In this document: piece after piece, positions 1 through 6,757 of the stretch
Layout of the letters: each line of letters opens with the position of its first letter
Position numbering within the stretch: the first letter of the stretch is position 1
Assembly: GCA_007118555.1 (NCBI GenBank)
Contig: SKRJ01000131.1
Location: forward strand, 1 to 10,588
DNA from: Anaerolineae bacterium
GTDB taxonomy: Bacteria; Chloroflexota; Anaerolineae; UBA1429
Direction: 5' to 3'
Length of the DNA: 10,588 nucleotides
Made by a program: the position numbers and the translations under genes
Notes under the pieces: model-generated
Databases searched by the model: none
Seen by the model: the letters and a program-made list of their open reading frames with translations, nothing else
What the model was told of the DNA's origin: nothing

Positions 1-379
1 GCGCCACCACATAGATCCCCATCTCGGGAAACTCTTCCTTCTCCGAGTCGCGAATCTCTCGCGAGGCCATGCCCAGATCCGTGGTCGCCTCGCCGGCCGA
101 CTTGACGCCGATGCCCGAGCCGCCACCCTGTACCTCAATGCGCACATTGGGGTGTATGGCTGAAAAAGCCTCGGCAAAGCGCTCGGCCAGGGGCTGCACC
201 GTAGAAGAGCCGGCCACCATGATCGTGCCCGAGAGCGTGTCTCCCGCGGGCGGGGCCTCGGCCTCAGGCTGGACAGCGGGCGCGGCAGGCGTGGGCGTCG
301 CGGGCGCTGAGTTCGCACACGCAGCAAGCACAGTGGCCGCCATCGCGAGAACAACTACCACGATCCAGAATCGACGCAT
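1..379 (-). CDS. pstS: Phosphate ABC transporter substrate-binding lipoprotein PstS (N-terminal part; cut by window edge)
   Basis: Only the first 126 residues are in the window; the gene continues beyond base 1. PstS is the extracytoplasmic phosphate-binding subunit of the high-affinity PstSCAB transporter. The start begins MRRFWIVVVV and is preceded by a strong AGGAGG-like ribosome site a few bases upstream. Residues 4-20 form a hydrophobic signal segment ending in the lipobox LAAC, with Cys21 as the lipidation site, so the mature protein should be a membrane-anchored lipoprotein. Residues 22-49 are a Pro/Ala/Glu linker. The binding domain then starts with the PstS-like pattern GTIMVAGSSTVQPLAERF (51-68), followed by GGGSGIG (85-91) and DLGMASREI (101-109). 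Gly/Ser-rich loops of this kind contact phosphate in the family. It lies downstream of phoB-phoR on the same strand, behind a Pho-box-like array, so PhoB control is expected. A phosphate-binding paralogue such as SphX is possible but would have the same role. Confidence 0.93.
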   Translation of the reverse strand, partial: MRRFWIVVVVLAMAATVLAACANSAPATPTPAAPAVQPEAEAPPAGDTLSGTIMVAGSSTVQPLAERFAEAFSAIHPNVRIEVQGGGSGIGVKSAGEATTDLGMASREIRDSEKEEFPEMGIYVVA

Positions 380-421
380 CTTTCCTCCATCTTGTACGAA
401 TGCTTCTCTACTCCGCGATGG

Positions 422-427
422 AGGATA
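422..427 (-). promoter_or_regulatory. Candidate -10 element of the pstS promoter
   Basis: TATCCT on the minus strand lies 8 bases downstream of the last TTAACC-type octamer (436-443) and 42 bases before the pstS start codon. No good -35 hexamer exists at the usual distance. That is normal for PhoB-activated promoters, where the Pho box takes the place of the -35. Transcription would begin near base 415 and leave a leader of about 36 nt. The hexamer is only a moderate match. Confidence 0.4.
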
Positions 428-457
428 CCACACCAAGGTTAACGCCCGATGAGGCAA

Positions 458-487
458 TCTTTAAGGGAAGGTTAAATGTTGGATAAG
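458..487 (-). promoter_or_regulatory. Pho box (PhoB-binding direct repeats) upstream of pstS
   Basis: Read on the minus strand, three octamers are separated by exactly 3 bases: CTTATCCA (480-487), TTTAACCT (469-476) and CTTAAAGA (458-465). This matches the published cyanobacterial Pho-box layout of tandem PyTTAAPyPy(T/A) octamers with 3-base spacers, that is, an 11-base period. A further GTTAACCT at 436-443 sits exactly 33 bases (three periods) from the middle octamer. The array lies between the phoR stop and the pstS start, close to the genes for PhoB and PhoR. Binding by PhoB is inferred from family knowledge and has not been shown here. Confidence 0.75.
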
Positions 488-525
488 GCATGCGTACGCT
501 TTGAGGGTAACGACGCAGGCAGAGA

Positions 526-2331
526 TCAGGCGTGCGGGGAATCCGGCCCTGGGGGTGCCGTGCGATGCTCTTGCGTGGCCACCAGAACGGTAAAGCGAAA
601 CGTGCTGCCCTGGCCCTCGACGCTCTCGGCCCAGATCTCGCCGCCGTGGGCCTGGACGATGTGCTTGGCGATGGACAGCCCCAGACCGGTGCCACGACCG
701 GACCTTGATGCGTCAGCCTGGTAGAATCGCTCAAAGATGCGCCCCAGCGCCTCGGCGGGAATGCCGGGGCCGGTGTCGGTCACCGCCACCCTGACGCGAT
801 CGTCCAACCGCTCGGCGGCCACAGTGATGGCGCCGCCGGGCGGCGTGAACTTGATGGCGTTGTGCACCAGGTTGGTCACCACCTGGCCCAGCCGCTCGGC
901 GTCGGCCAGCACCGGCGGCAGGTCCTGGGGTATGTCGATGGTGATCGAAAGACCTTTGCGCTCTGCCTGAGTCGCCAAACGCTCAATACAAGAGGCAATG
1001 ATCTCCTGCAATGACACAGTGCCCAGGGCCATGGGGACCTGGCCCGACTCGATGCGTGAGAGCTCGAGCAGCTCGCGCACCATCTGCGTGAGGGCGTCTA
1101 CCTCGGCATCCATGCGATCGAGAAAACGCAACGCGGCCGGCCGATCGTCGATGGCGCCGTCGCGCAGCGTGTCGACCAGGGCGCGCAGTGAGGCCAGGGG
1201 CGTGCGCAGCTCGTGAGAGATGTTGCTGACAAACTCGCGCCGCACCGTCTCGAGGCGCCTCACCTGGCGCAGGTCGTGGAGCACCAGCAGCCCGCCGCCA
1301 GGATCCGCATCGGCGCGCAGGGGTGTCGCGATGACCTGAAAGAACGCGCCGCTCTGCCCCAGCTCGATCAGCTCGACCTGCTCCTCCCCCTCCCGGAGGC
1401 AACGCCTCAGAACGTCGATGATCTGGTGCTCGCGCACCACCTGTGCAAAGGAGCGTCCGATGGCGTCGCCGGTTCCGAGACGCAGCATGCGGGCCGCTGC
1501 AGGGTTGATTCTGCGGACACGCGCATCGGCATCGGTGATGATGATGCCGTCGGCCATGTGGTCGAGAATGGCCAGCGACTCGGAGCGCTGCCGCTCCAGC
1601 TCGCCCATCGTCTCACGCAGGCGTCGCGCCATGATGCTCAGATCACGGGTGAGGGCCCCAATCTCGTCGCGGGAACGTGGTAGCAGGGTAAAGGAGAGAT
1701 CGCCCTCGGCCATGCGTTGTACACCCCGGCTCAGGGCCCGTATGGGGCGTACGGTGTTTTCCGCAACCCCAAATGCCACGATCACGGCCAGGAGCACGAT
1801 CGCGCCCGCGGCCAGACCGATGTTGCGCCCGAGCCGGCCTACGTCTGCGTCGAGGGCATCCAAAGCAAGAGCCACTCGGACAAAGCCGAGGAGTACGTCC
1901 TGCTCCATGACAGGCACCGCTACATAGAGCATCTCGTATCTTACCGTTTCGCTGTAGCGGCTCGCGACGCCGCGTCCGTCTTGCAGCGCCTGCTGAATCT
2001 CGGGGCGGAACAGGTGGTTCGGCATCTCGGCAGGCTCTGAGGCCGAATCGCCCCACACGGTGCCATCCGGAGCAAGGAGGGTCACCCGCGCGCCGGTGAT
2101 CTCTCCCACATCACGGGCCGTCGCCCCGACGGTTGCGACATCGCCCGCCTGCAGCGCCGGGCGTGCCATTTCGCCCACCAGACGCGCATCGGCCACAAGC
2201 CGCTCGGTAAGGGTATCCACATACGCCCCACGCATATACCAGAGCGTATAGGCCGAGATGCCGAAAAGAGCGACCGCAATCAGCAGGGCATACGAGACGG
2301 CAATGCGGCTACGGATGCTGCGGAAACGCAT
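526..2331 (-). CDS. phoR: Phosphate-responsive sensor histidine kinase PhoR
   Basis: A 601-residue membrane sensor kinase that should phosphorylate the adjacent PhoB when phosphate is scarce. Domains in order: transmembrane helix 1 (about 10-33); an extracytoplasmic sensor region (about 34-170); transmembrane helix 2 (about 171-190); a HAMP linker (about 191-243); a PAS domain (about 250-355, starting ESLAILDHMADGIIITD); a HisKA dimerisation domain with SHELRTP and phospho-acceptor His373; and an ATPase domain with N box NLVHNAIKF (Asn487), G1 DTGPGI (519-524), F box IFERFY (532-537) and G2 GTGLGL (547-552). All catalytic elements are intact. The large outer domain plus HAMP and PAS gives the long PhoR form seen in Bacillus and Chloroflexi rather than the shorter E. 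coli form. ATG follows the phoB stop after only 3 bases, with GAGGG within the phoB tail as ribosome site, so the two genes are translated from one message. The Pho assignment rests on phoB and pstS flanking it. Confidence 0.9.
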   Translation of the reverse strand: MRFRSIRSRIAVSYALLIAVALFGISAYTLWYMRGAYVDTLTERLVADARLVGEMARPALQAGDVATVGATARDVGEITGARVTLLAPDGTVWGDSASEPAEMPNHLFRPEIQQALQDGRGVASRYSETVRYEMLYVAVPVMEQDVLLGFVRVALALDALDADVGRLGRNIGLAAGAIVLLAVIVAFGVAENTVRPIRALSRGVQRMAEGDLSFTLLPRSRDEIGALTRDLSIMARRLRETMGELERQRSESLAILDHMADGIIITDADARVRRINPAAARMLRLGTGDAIGRSFAQVVREHQIIDVLRRCLREGEEQVELIELGQSGAFFQVIATPLRADADPGGGLLVLHDLRQVRRLETVRREFVSNISHELRTPLASLRALVDTLRDGAIDDRPAALRFLDRMDAEVDALTQMVRELLELSRIESGQVPMALGTVSLQEIIASCIERLATQAERKGLSITIDIPQDLPPVLADAERLGQVVTNLVHNAIKFTPPGGAITVAAERLDDRVRVAVTDTGPGIPAEALGRIFERFYQADASRSGRGTGLGLSIAKHIVQAHGGEIWAESVEGQGSTFRFTVLVATQEHRTAPPGPDSPHA

Positions 2332-2334
2332 CGG

Positions 2335-3051
2335 TTAGCCCTCAAAGCGGTAACCGATGCCCCGCACCGTGAGGATGCGCTGGGGATTCGAAGGGTCCTC
2401 TTCGAGCTTTTCCCGCAGCCAGCGGATGTGCACATCGACGGTGCGGCTATCACCGCTATAGTTCCAGTCCCACACCCGCTCCAGGATCAGATCCCGCGAG
2501 AGCACGATCCCCCGGTTGCGCGCCAAAAAGAGCAGCAGCTCGTACTCCTTGGGCCTGAGCAACACGCTCTCACCACCCAAAAGCACCTCGCGCCGATCAA
2601 TGTCGATGACAAGGTCACCCAACACCAGATTCTTGTGACGCTCCACGGTTTCTGCGGCGGGCTCTAGGCCCTCGCTCTGCATGCGCGCCCGTCGGAGCAA
2701 CGCGCGGACACGGGCCAGCAGCTCGCGCATGCCAAACGGCTTGGAGACATAGTCGTCTGCGCCGACCTCAAGGCCAACCACGCGATCGATCTCTTCGGCG
2801 CGCGCGGTTAGCATGAGGATCGGGACGTTCATCTCGCGGCGGAGAGTGCGACATACCTCGATGCCGTTCATGCCGGGAAGCATAATATCGAGCAGGATCA
2901 GGTCAGGCTGCTGACTGCGCGCCAGCCGGAGCGCCTCCAAGCCGTCAGCGGCCGTCAGAACCTCATAGCCGTCACGCTCGAGATTGTAGGCCAGGGTCTC
3001 TTGCAGGCTGGGCTCGTCCTCCACGATCAGAACACGGGGTATGGTTGTCAT
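2335..3051 (-). CDS. phoB: Phosphate regulon response regulator PhoB (OmpR family)
   Basis: A 238-residue two-domain response regulator. The receiver domain (about 5-120) has the acidic pair Glu11-Asp12, phospho-acceptor Asp55 in [10 protein letters not shown], the switch Thr82 in LMLTAR and the conserved Lys104 in YVSKPFG. A short linker leads to an OmpR/PhoB winged-helix DNA-binding domain (about 141-238), with [15 protein letters not shown], the recognition-helix region [15 protein letters not shown] and the C-terminal wing [14 protein letters not shown] hairpin ending GIGYRFEG. Length and layout are typical of PhoB/PhoP. It is the first gene of a tight phoB-phoR unit upstream of pstS, and its expected target is the octamer array at 458-487. 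The ribosome site before the ATG is weak (GAGG in the sequence GAGGCGCTACC). Other OmpR-family regulators look alike, so the name depends on the pstS and phoR context. Confidence 0.9.
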   Translation of the reverse strand: MTTIPRVLIVEDEPSLQETLAYNLERDGYEVLTAADGLEALRLARSQQPDLILLDIMLPGMNGIEVCRTLRREMNVPILMLTARAEEIDRVVGLEVGADDYVSKPFGMRELLARVRALLRRARMQSEGLEPAAETVERHKNLVLGDLVIDIDRREVLLGGESVLLRPKEYELLLFLARNRGIVLSRDLILERVWDWNYSGDSRTVDVHIRWLREKLEEDPSNPQRILTVRGIGYRFEG

Positions 3052-3134
3052 GGTAGCGCCTCTGGGGGAAAAGAGACAAGGGGCGAGAGCGAGACGATAA
3101 CACGGCTGGCTACCGTCAGCCCGGACAACGGAAA

Positions 3135-3163
3135 TCGATAGGAATCGCGATATCGCATGGCAA
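3135..3163 (-). promoter_or_regulatory. Candidate promoter of phoB-phoR with a palindrome in its spacer
   Basis: On the minus strand, TTGCCA (3158-3163) is followed after 17 bases by TATCGA (3135-3140), a moderate sigma70-type match. The spacer contains the perfect 10-base palindrome GCGATATCGC (3147-3156), placed where a repressor or activator could act. No TTAACC-type Pho box is visible in this 124-base gap, so autoregulation through the same motif as pstS is not evident. The leader would be about 75-80 nt. Confidence 0.35.
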
Positions 3164-3175
3164 CGAGCCCCGAGA

Positions 3176-5731
3176 CTAGGGGTGTCCTGCCTCTCTGTCG
3201 GTCAGCACCCGGTCCAGCATCCGCCGTATCTCCTGCTGGCCAAAAGGCTTGGGCAGCAAGGCCACTGCCTGCATCTTTTTCAGTTGCTCGGGAGTGATGC
3301 TATCCCCCCAACCGGTGGTCAGGACAATGGGCATGTCGGGATATAGCTGGTGAGCGCGTTGCATGACCTCGGGGCCCTGGATCTCGGGCATGCCCAGGTC
3401 GCAGACCAGGAGATCGAATCGCTCATGTTTCAGCGTCTCGATAGCGGCGCGTCCGCTGTCCACGGTACGCACCAGATGCCCTGACCGTTGGAGCATGCGC
3501 GACAGAACGTCTCGGACCCCTGGTTCATCATCCACGACAAGCACCGACAGCACGGCCGGGTCTGTGGACGGCGGCTCCATGGCGGCAGGCCACGTCTCTT
3601 GGCCCGAGACTCGCTCGCCACATTGGGCCAGACGCACGGTGAACATAGTGCCAACACCGACCTGGCTCTGCACCGCAATCTCGCCCTCATGGCGCTCGAT
3701 GATATTCTGCGTGATGGTCAGGCCCAGCCCGCTGCTCTTTTTCGTGGAAAAGAAGGGCTCGAACATGCGCAGTTGCTCTTCCTGGGTCATTCCCAGGCCC
3801 GTATCCTGCACGCGCACATAACTGTATGGCCCTTGCTCGCCCGTCTCAAAGGACAGGGTGCCACCCCTGGGCATGGCGTCGAGGGCGTTGATAATCAGGT
3901 TGCCGAGTACGCGGCGCAGTTCGCTCGGATTGCCGTTCACCGGCGCCGGGCAACCGAGCTGCGTCTTGACCTCAAAGGTGATACCCTGCATCTGGGGAAT
4001 ATCTCGCCAGCGGGGTCGGTTCAGCGCCAGAGCATCCATCAGGATGGCATCCAGTTGCACGGGGATAAAATCGCTCTTGTCGTCTGTCTCACGATACAGC
4101 GACTGCAGACGGCTGACCGCATCGGCAGCATCGCGGGCACCCGCCTCGATCTGCATTAAATGCTCTACGAGGCGTTCCGCATCGCCAGATCGCTCTTCGG
4201 CAGCGATCTGGGCATGGCCCAATATGCTGACGAGGATGTTGTTGAAATCATGGGCGATCCCGCCAGCCATCTGGCCCAGGGCGCTCAGTCTCTCTGACTG
4301 GATCAGCGCTTGCTGCGCACGCATCCGCTCCGAGATGTCGGTGATCAGCACCAACAGGTGCGAGTCCGCGCTATGCCCCAGGCTGGAACCGCGCATCTCG
4401 ATGGGGAACGGCTCGCCGTCCGCCCCGATGGCGTTGGTCTGCAGGGTGCTCTCACAGGAGCCCTGCTGCACAGTCGCGGACCATGCCGAGAGCTCGTCCT
4501 CGGATATGCCCACCAGACCAGCCAGGGGCAGGCCCAAAAGCTCCTGTGCTTTATAGCCGAACAGATTACAGGCTGCGACGCTGGCCGCCGTAATGCGACT
4601 TTGCTCATCCACCACAATCAGGCCGTCGCGGGCAGCCTCAAAGATGGCACGGTATTGGGTCTCGCGCTCGGCGATACGATCGACGAGCTTTGCGTTGCTG
4701 ATGGCGATGGCGGTCTGGTTGGCAAAGGCCTCGATGGCCGGCACGCTTTCGGGGCGCGGCGTGGAGCTCGCCACCACCAGGACACCCAGGTTGTGACCAT
4801 CGGCGCGCAGGGGGGCCACCACCAACGCCAGGGGCCCCACGATCTGCAAAGTCTCGCGGGCCAGGTTCCGATCTACCAAGAGTGCCGTCAGGGAGGCCTC
4901 ATCCAGTTGATACTGCACGGGCCGGCCCGTACTCAGGGCCTGCTCCAGAACAGGGATATCGATCCGATAGAGGCGCTCGACCTTGGGGCCCAGCCGCCGG
5001 ACCGCCTCGCTGCGTCGGTCATCGGCGCCGTACTTGATCCAGTTGATCCGCCCCTGGGGCTCGTCAAGGAGACCAATTGCGTTGTGAAAACCCAGGGCCT
5101 TGAGCTGGCCCGTGACGGTGAGGATCACATCGTCCAACGAGAGCGAGGCTTTTTGCACGGTTTGGGCGGCCTCGTTGAGGGAAGAGACCATATTCTCGGC
5201 CTGCACGCGGCTGCTGATGTCTCGCAGAATGGCCTGGAAACCGGTCAGCCCCTCGTCCACCTCGCCATAGAGAGGCACAAAGGCAAACTCGATCCAGCGC
5301 CACTCGCCGGCCTTGTCGATAATGCGTCCCTTTTGCGTGATGCGCCGCGGGCGCTGGCAGACGTCCTCAAAGGCCTGCAACACCATCTCTCGATCGCGGG
5401 GATCCACCAGTCGCGTGAGGTGAAAAGCCCGATTGGAGGCAAGCAACTCTGCCGGCATATAGCCAAGGAGCCCAAAGCAGTTTCCGGCCAGATGACGGAT
5501 ATGGCCATCCTGATCCAGGATGCAGATACAATCCTGAAGATTGTCGAGGAGCGCAGCCTGCACAAGCGCGCGCGTAGCCAGCCCTGCGTACTCTCCCATG
5601 GGGGAGGTTTCCTCAAGGCGCGCCTCGAGGGCGCTCAACTGCTCTCGGACAGTAGCCAGTTCGCGCAGCAGCGAGGTCCCCGCGCTCTCCGTATCTCCGT
5701 CTGCATACCGGAACTCTTGGGCCGATTCCAT
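3176..5731 (-). CDS. Soluble hybrid histidine kinase, PAS-GAF-PAS-HisKA-HATPase-receiver
   Basis: An 851-residue signalling protein with no transmembrane segment, so probably cytoplasmic. Domains, numbered from the ATG at 5731: a short coiled-coil-like stretch (about 20-45); PAS with PAC (about 60-175); GAF (about 185-350); a second PAS (about 360-470); an NtrB-type kinase core with AHDFNN (phospho-acceptor His494), N box [10 protein letters not shown] (611-620), G1 DTGLGM (643-648), F box FEPFFSTK (657-664) and G2 GLGL (668-671); and a C-terminal receiver (about 727-845) with acidic pocket VVDDE, phospho-acceptor Asp778 in VCDLGMPE and Lys828 in LPKPFG. All catalytic residues are intact. There is no DNA-binding output domain, so phosphate presumably passes to a separate partner or the receiver tunes the kinase. 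An in-frame ATG at 5776 is possible, but the better promoter -10 overlaps that extension. A GGGAG ribosome site is also well placed, 8 bases before 5731. It lies upstream of phoB on the same strand with a 124-base gap; a functional link to PhoB is not shown. Confidence 0.88.
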   Translation of the reverse strand: MESAQEFRYADGDTESAGTSLLRELATVREQLSALEARLEETSPMGEYAGLATRALVQAALLDNLQDCICILDQDGHIRHLAGNCFGLLGYMPAELLASNRAFHLTRLVDPRDREMVLQAFEDVCQRPRRITQKGRIIDKAGEWRWIEFAFVPLYGEVDEGLTGFQAILRDISSRVQAENMVSSLNEAAQTVQKASLSLDDVILTVTGQLKALGFHNAIGLLDEPQGRINWIKYGADDRRSEAVRRLGPKVERLYRIDIPVLEQALSTGRPVQYQLDEASLTALLVDRNLARETLQIVGPLALVVAPLRADGHNLGVLVVASSTPRPESVPAIEAFANQTAIAISNAKLVDRIAERETQYRAIFEAARDGLIVVDEQSRITAASVAACNLFGYKAQELLGLPLAGLVGISEDELSAWSATVQQGSCESTLQTNAIGADGEPFPIEMRGSSLGHSADSHLLVLITDISERMRAQQALIQSERLSALGQMAGGIAHDFNNILVSILGHAQIAAEERSGDAERLVEHLMQIEAGARDAADAVSRLQSLYRETDDKSDFIPVQLDAILMDALALNRPRWRDIPQMQGITFEVKTQLGCPAPVNGNPSELRRVLGNLIINALDAMPRGGTLSFETGEQGPYSYVRVQDTGLGMTQEEQLRMFEPFFSTKKSSGLGLTITQNIIERHEGEIAVQSQVGVGTMFTVRLAQCGERVSGQETWPAAMEPPSTDPAVLSVLVVDDEPGVRDVLSRMLQRSGHLVRTVDSGRAAIETLKHERFDLLVCDLGMPEIQGPEVMQRAHQLYPDMPIVLTTGWGDSITPEQLKKMQAVALLPKPFGQQEIRRMLDRVLTDREAGHP

Positions 5732-5762
5732 GGACATGTCTCCCGATTTCGCAACGCACCGT

Positions 5763-5792
5763 ATCTTACCATACACTGGCCCATCAAGGCAA
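5763..5792 (-). promoter_or_regulatory. Candidate promoter of the hybrid kinase gene
   Basis: On the minus strand, TTGCCT (5787-5792) and TAAGAT (5763-5768) are 18 bases apart. Transcription would start near 5756, about 25 bases before the chosen ATG at 5731. The upstream in-frame ATG (5776) would lie before the transcript start, which favours the shorter protein. Confidence 0.45.
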
Positions 5793-5980
5793 CCGCGTCA
5801 AGCTGCAATTTCACGTTTCCTTTGGCTCCGCCGACACGTTTTTACGTACTCTTGCCGCACTCTTTATCCGTTCCTTCGTAGATCGCGACCCGTAACGGGC
5901 CTCGCCGGTCACGCTAGGACACACCGCTGTCCGAGATATGCGTCCCTGTGCCAACCCGACGGTGCTTTAGATCCGAGCGG

Positions 5981-6010
5981 TTGACGTGCAACCCGGGCCC
6001 ATGCTATAAC
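5981..6010 (+). promoter_or_regulatory. Promoter of the ThuA-like gene
   Basis: TTGACG (5981-5986) and TATAAC (6005-6010) are 18 bases apart. The -10 is preceded by TGC, giving an extended -10 (TGnTATAAC). This is a strong sigma70-type match. The start point would be near 6017, leaving a leader of about 39 nt. The spacer includes the overlapping palindromes CCCGGG and GGGCCC (5992-6000), which may be chance in GC-rich DNA. Confidence 0.65.
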
Positions 6011-6055
6011 CTGCTCTGTCGGACTGTGGATCGTTTCAAGGGAGAAAGAGGCATC

Positions 6056-6697
6056 ATGACAAAAGCATTGATCATCCAGGGTGGCTGGCAGGGACATGAA
6101 CCCGAGCAGGTGGCCGACATCATGGCCAATGCGCTGCGCGAGGAGGGGGTTGAGGTCGAGATCGTCGATACGCTCGATGTGTTGACCGAGCGGGATCTCA
6201 CAGAGTTGGACCTGATTGTGATGCAATGGACGATGGGCAGGATCGAGCGTGACCAGCTCAAGGCGCTGATGGAGGCCGTCGAGAGCGGCGTGGGGATCGC
6301 CGGAGTACACGGTGGCATGGGCGATGCGTTCCGCGAGGCAACCGACTATCAGTACATGGTGGGCGGCCAATGGGTGGCGCATCCTGGCAATGACGGCATC
6401 GAGTATGATGTGCACATCGTGGACCATGATCACCCGATCACCGAGGGTGTGAATGATTTCCACGCCAAGTCCGAGCACTATTACATGCATGTCGACCCGG
6501 CCATCCACGTGCTGGCGACCACGCCCTTTGACGAGGTCCAGATGCCGGTGGCATGGACCAAGATGTGGGGCCAGGGGCGTGTCTTTTACTGCTCCATGGG
6601 GCACGTGGCACAGGTGTTCGATCAGGACCCCAACATCGTCAAGCTGGTGAAGCGTGGCATGCTCTGGGCCGCGCATGCCCTTGACGGGGCCGCATAG
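6056..6697 (+). CDS. ThuA-like domain protein (class I glutamine amidotransferase-like fold)
   Basis: A 213-residue soluble protein, the usual size for a single ThuA domain, with no signal peptide. Family-type motifs: an N-terminal strand and loop ALIIQGGWQGHEP (4-16); DLIVMQWTMG (52-61) at a core strand; GIAGVHGGMGDAF (80-92), where the amidotransferase nucleophile elbow would lie but with His-Gly instead of a catalytic Cys; GGQWVAHPG (103-111); HPITEGVNDF (126-135); SEHYYMHVDP (139-148); and PVAWTKMWGQGRVFYCSMGH (164-183). ThuA proteins are tied to trehalose and related sugar use, but their reaction is poorly defined. The missing Cys is normal in the family. The ATG at 6056 is chosen for its purine-rich ribosome site (AAGGGAG and GAGG) and because a strong promoter lies inside the longer open frame starting at 5948. 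It is a single-gene unit convergent with the enolase-family gene, which also belongs to a carbohydrate-associated family. Shared function is only a guess. Confidence 0.85.
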   Translation: MTKALIIQGGWQGHEPEQVADIMANALREEGVEVEIVDTLDVLTERDLTELDLIVMQWTMGRIERDQLKALMEAVESGVGIAGVHGGMGDAFREATDYQYMVGGQWVAHPGNDGIEYDVHIVDHDHPITEGVNDFHAKSEHYYMHVDPAIHVLATTPFDEVQMPVAWTKMWGQGRVFYCSMGHVAQVFDQDPNIVKLVKRGMLWAAHALDGAA

Positions 6698-6712
6698 GAT
6701 GCAAGACGCTCG

Positions 6713-6746
6713 GGGGGCGGGCGACGCCGACGATAGGCCCGCCCCC
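6713..6746. terminator. Shared hairpin between convergent genes, probable bidirectional terminator
   Basis: A perfect 10-bp inverted repeat, GGGGGCGGGC (6713-6722) and GCCCGCCCCC (6737-6746), with a 14-base loop. It sits 15 bases past the ThuA-like stop and 11 bases past the enolase-family stop. A stable GC hairpin in this place suits termination of both transcripts. No T-tract follows on either strand, so it is not a classical intrinsic terminator and may instead stall polymerase or protect 3' ends. Confidence 0.6.
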
Positions 6747-6757
6747 AGTGCAACCGC

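Larger units (their letters stand above)
5732..6055. other. Divergent intergenic region between the hybrid kinase and ThuA-like genes
   Basis: These 324 bases have no supported gene. They hold the minus-strand kinase promoter (5763-5792) and the plus-strand promoter of the ThuA-like gene (5981-6010). Between them is a pyrimidine-rich stretch and a small perfect inverted repeat, GGACA/TGTCC (5917-5921 and 5928-5932, 6-base loop), which is too short to call an operator. An open frame runs through 5948-6055 into the ThuA-like gene, but it lacks a ribosome site and crosses that gene's promoter, so it is not treated as coding. Confidence 0.6.

Noticed and set aside
69..452. 127-residue plus-strand frame at the left end
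   Set aside because: It is antisense to pstS and runs through the pstS promoter region; the minus strand encodes a clear lipoprotein with PstS motifs.
3105..3122. GGCTG/CAGCC inverted repeat in the phoB leader
   Set aside because: The stem is only 5 bp with an 8-base loop and no T-run, so it was called neither a terminator nor a structured leader.
4310..5881. 523-residue open frame on the plus strand opposite the hybrid kinase
   Set aside because: It is antisense to a gene with intact kinase and receiver motifs. The composition looks like a shadow frame, and no start context or recognisable domain is present.
5917..5932. GGACA/TGTCC inverted repeat in the divergent intergenic region
   Set aside because: A 5-bp stem of this kind is common by chance and does not line up with either promoter, so no operator is called.
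5948..6055. N-terminal extension of the ThuA-like gene to 5948
   Set aside because: The added 36 residues include a strong extended -10 promoter and are not ThuA-like. A ribosome site precedes the ATG at 6056.
5909..6676. 255-residue minus-strand frame opposite the ThuA-like gene
   Set aside because: It is a His-rich antisense shadow of a well-supported gene, with no domain or ribosome site.
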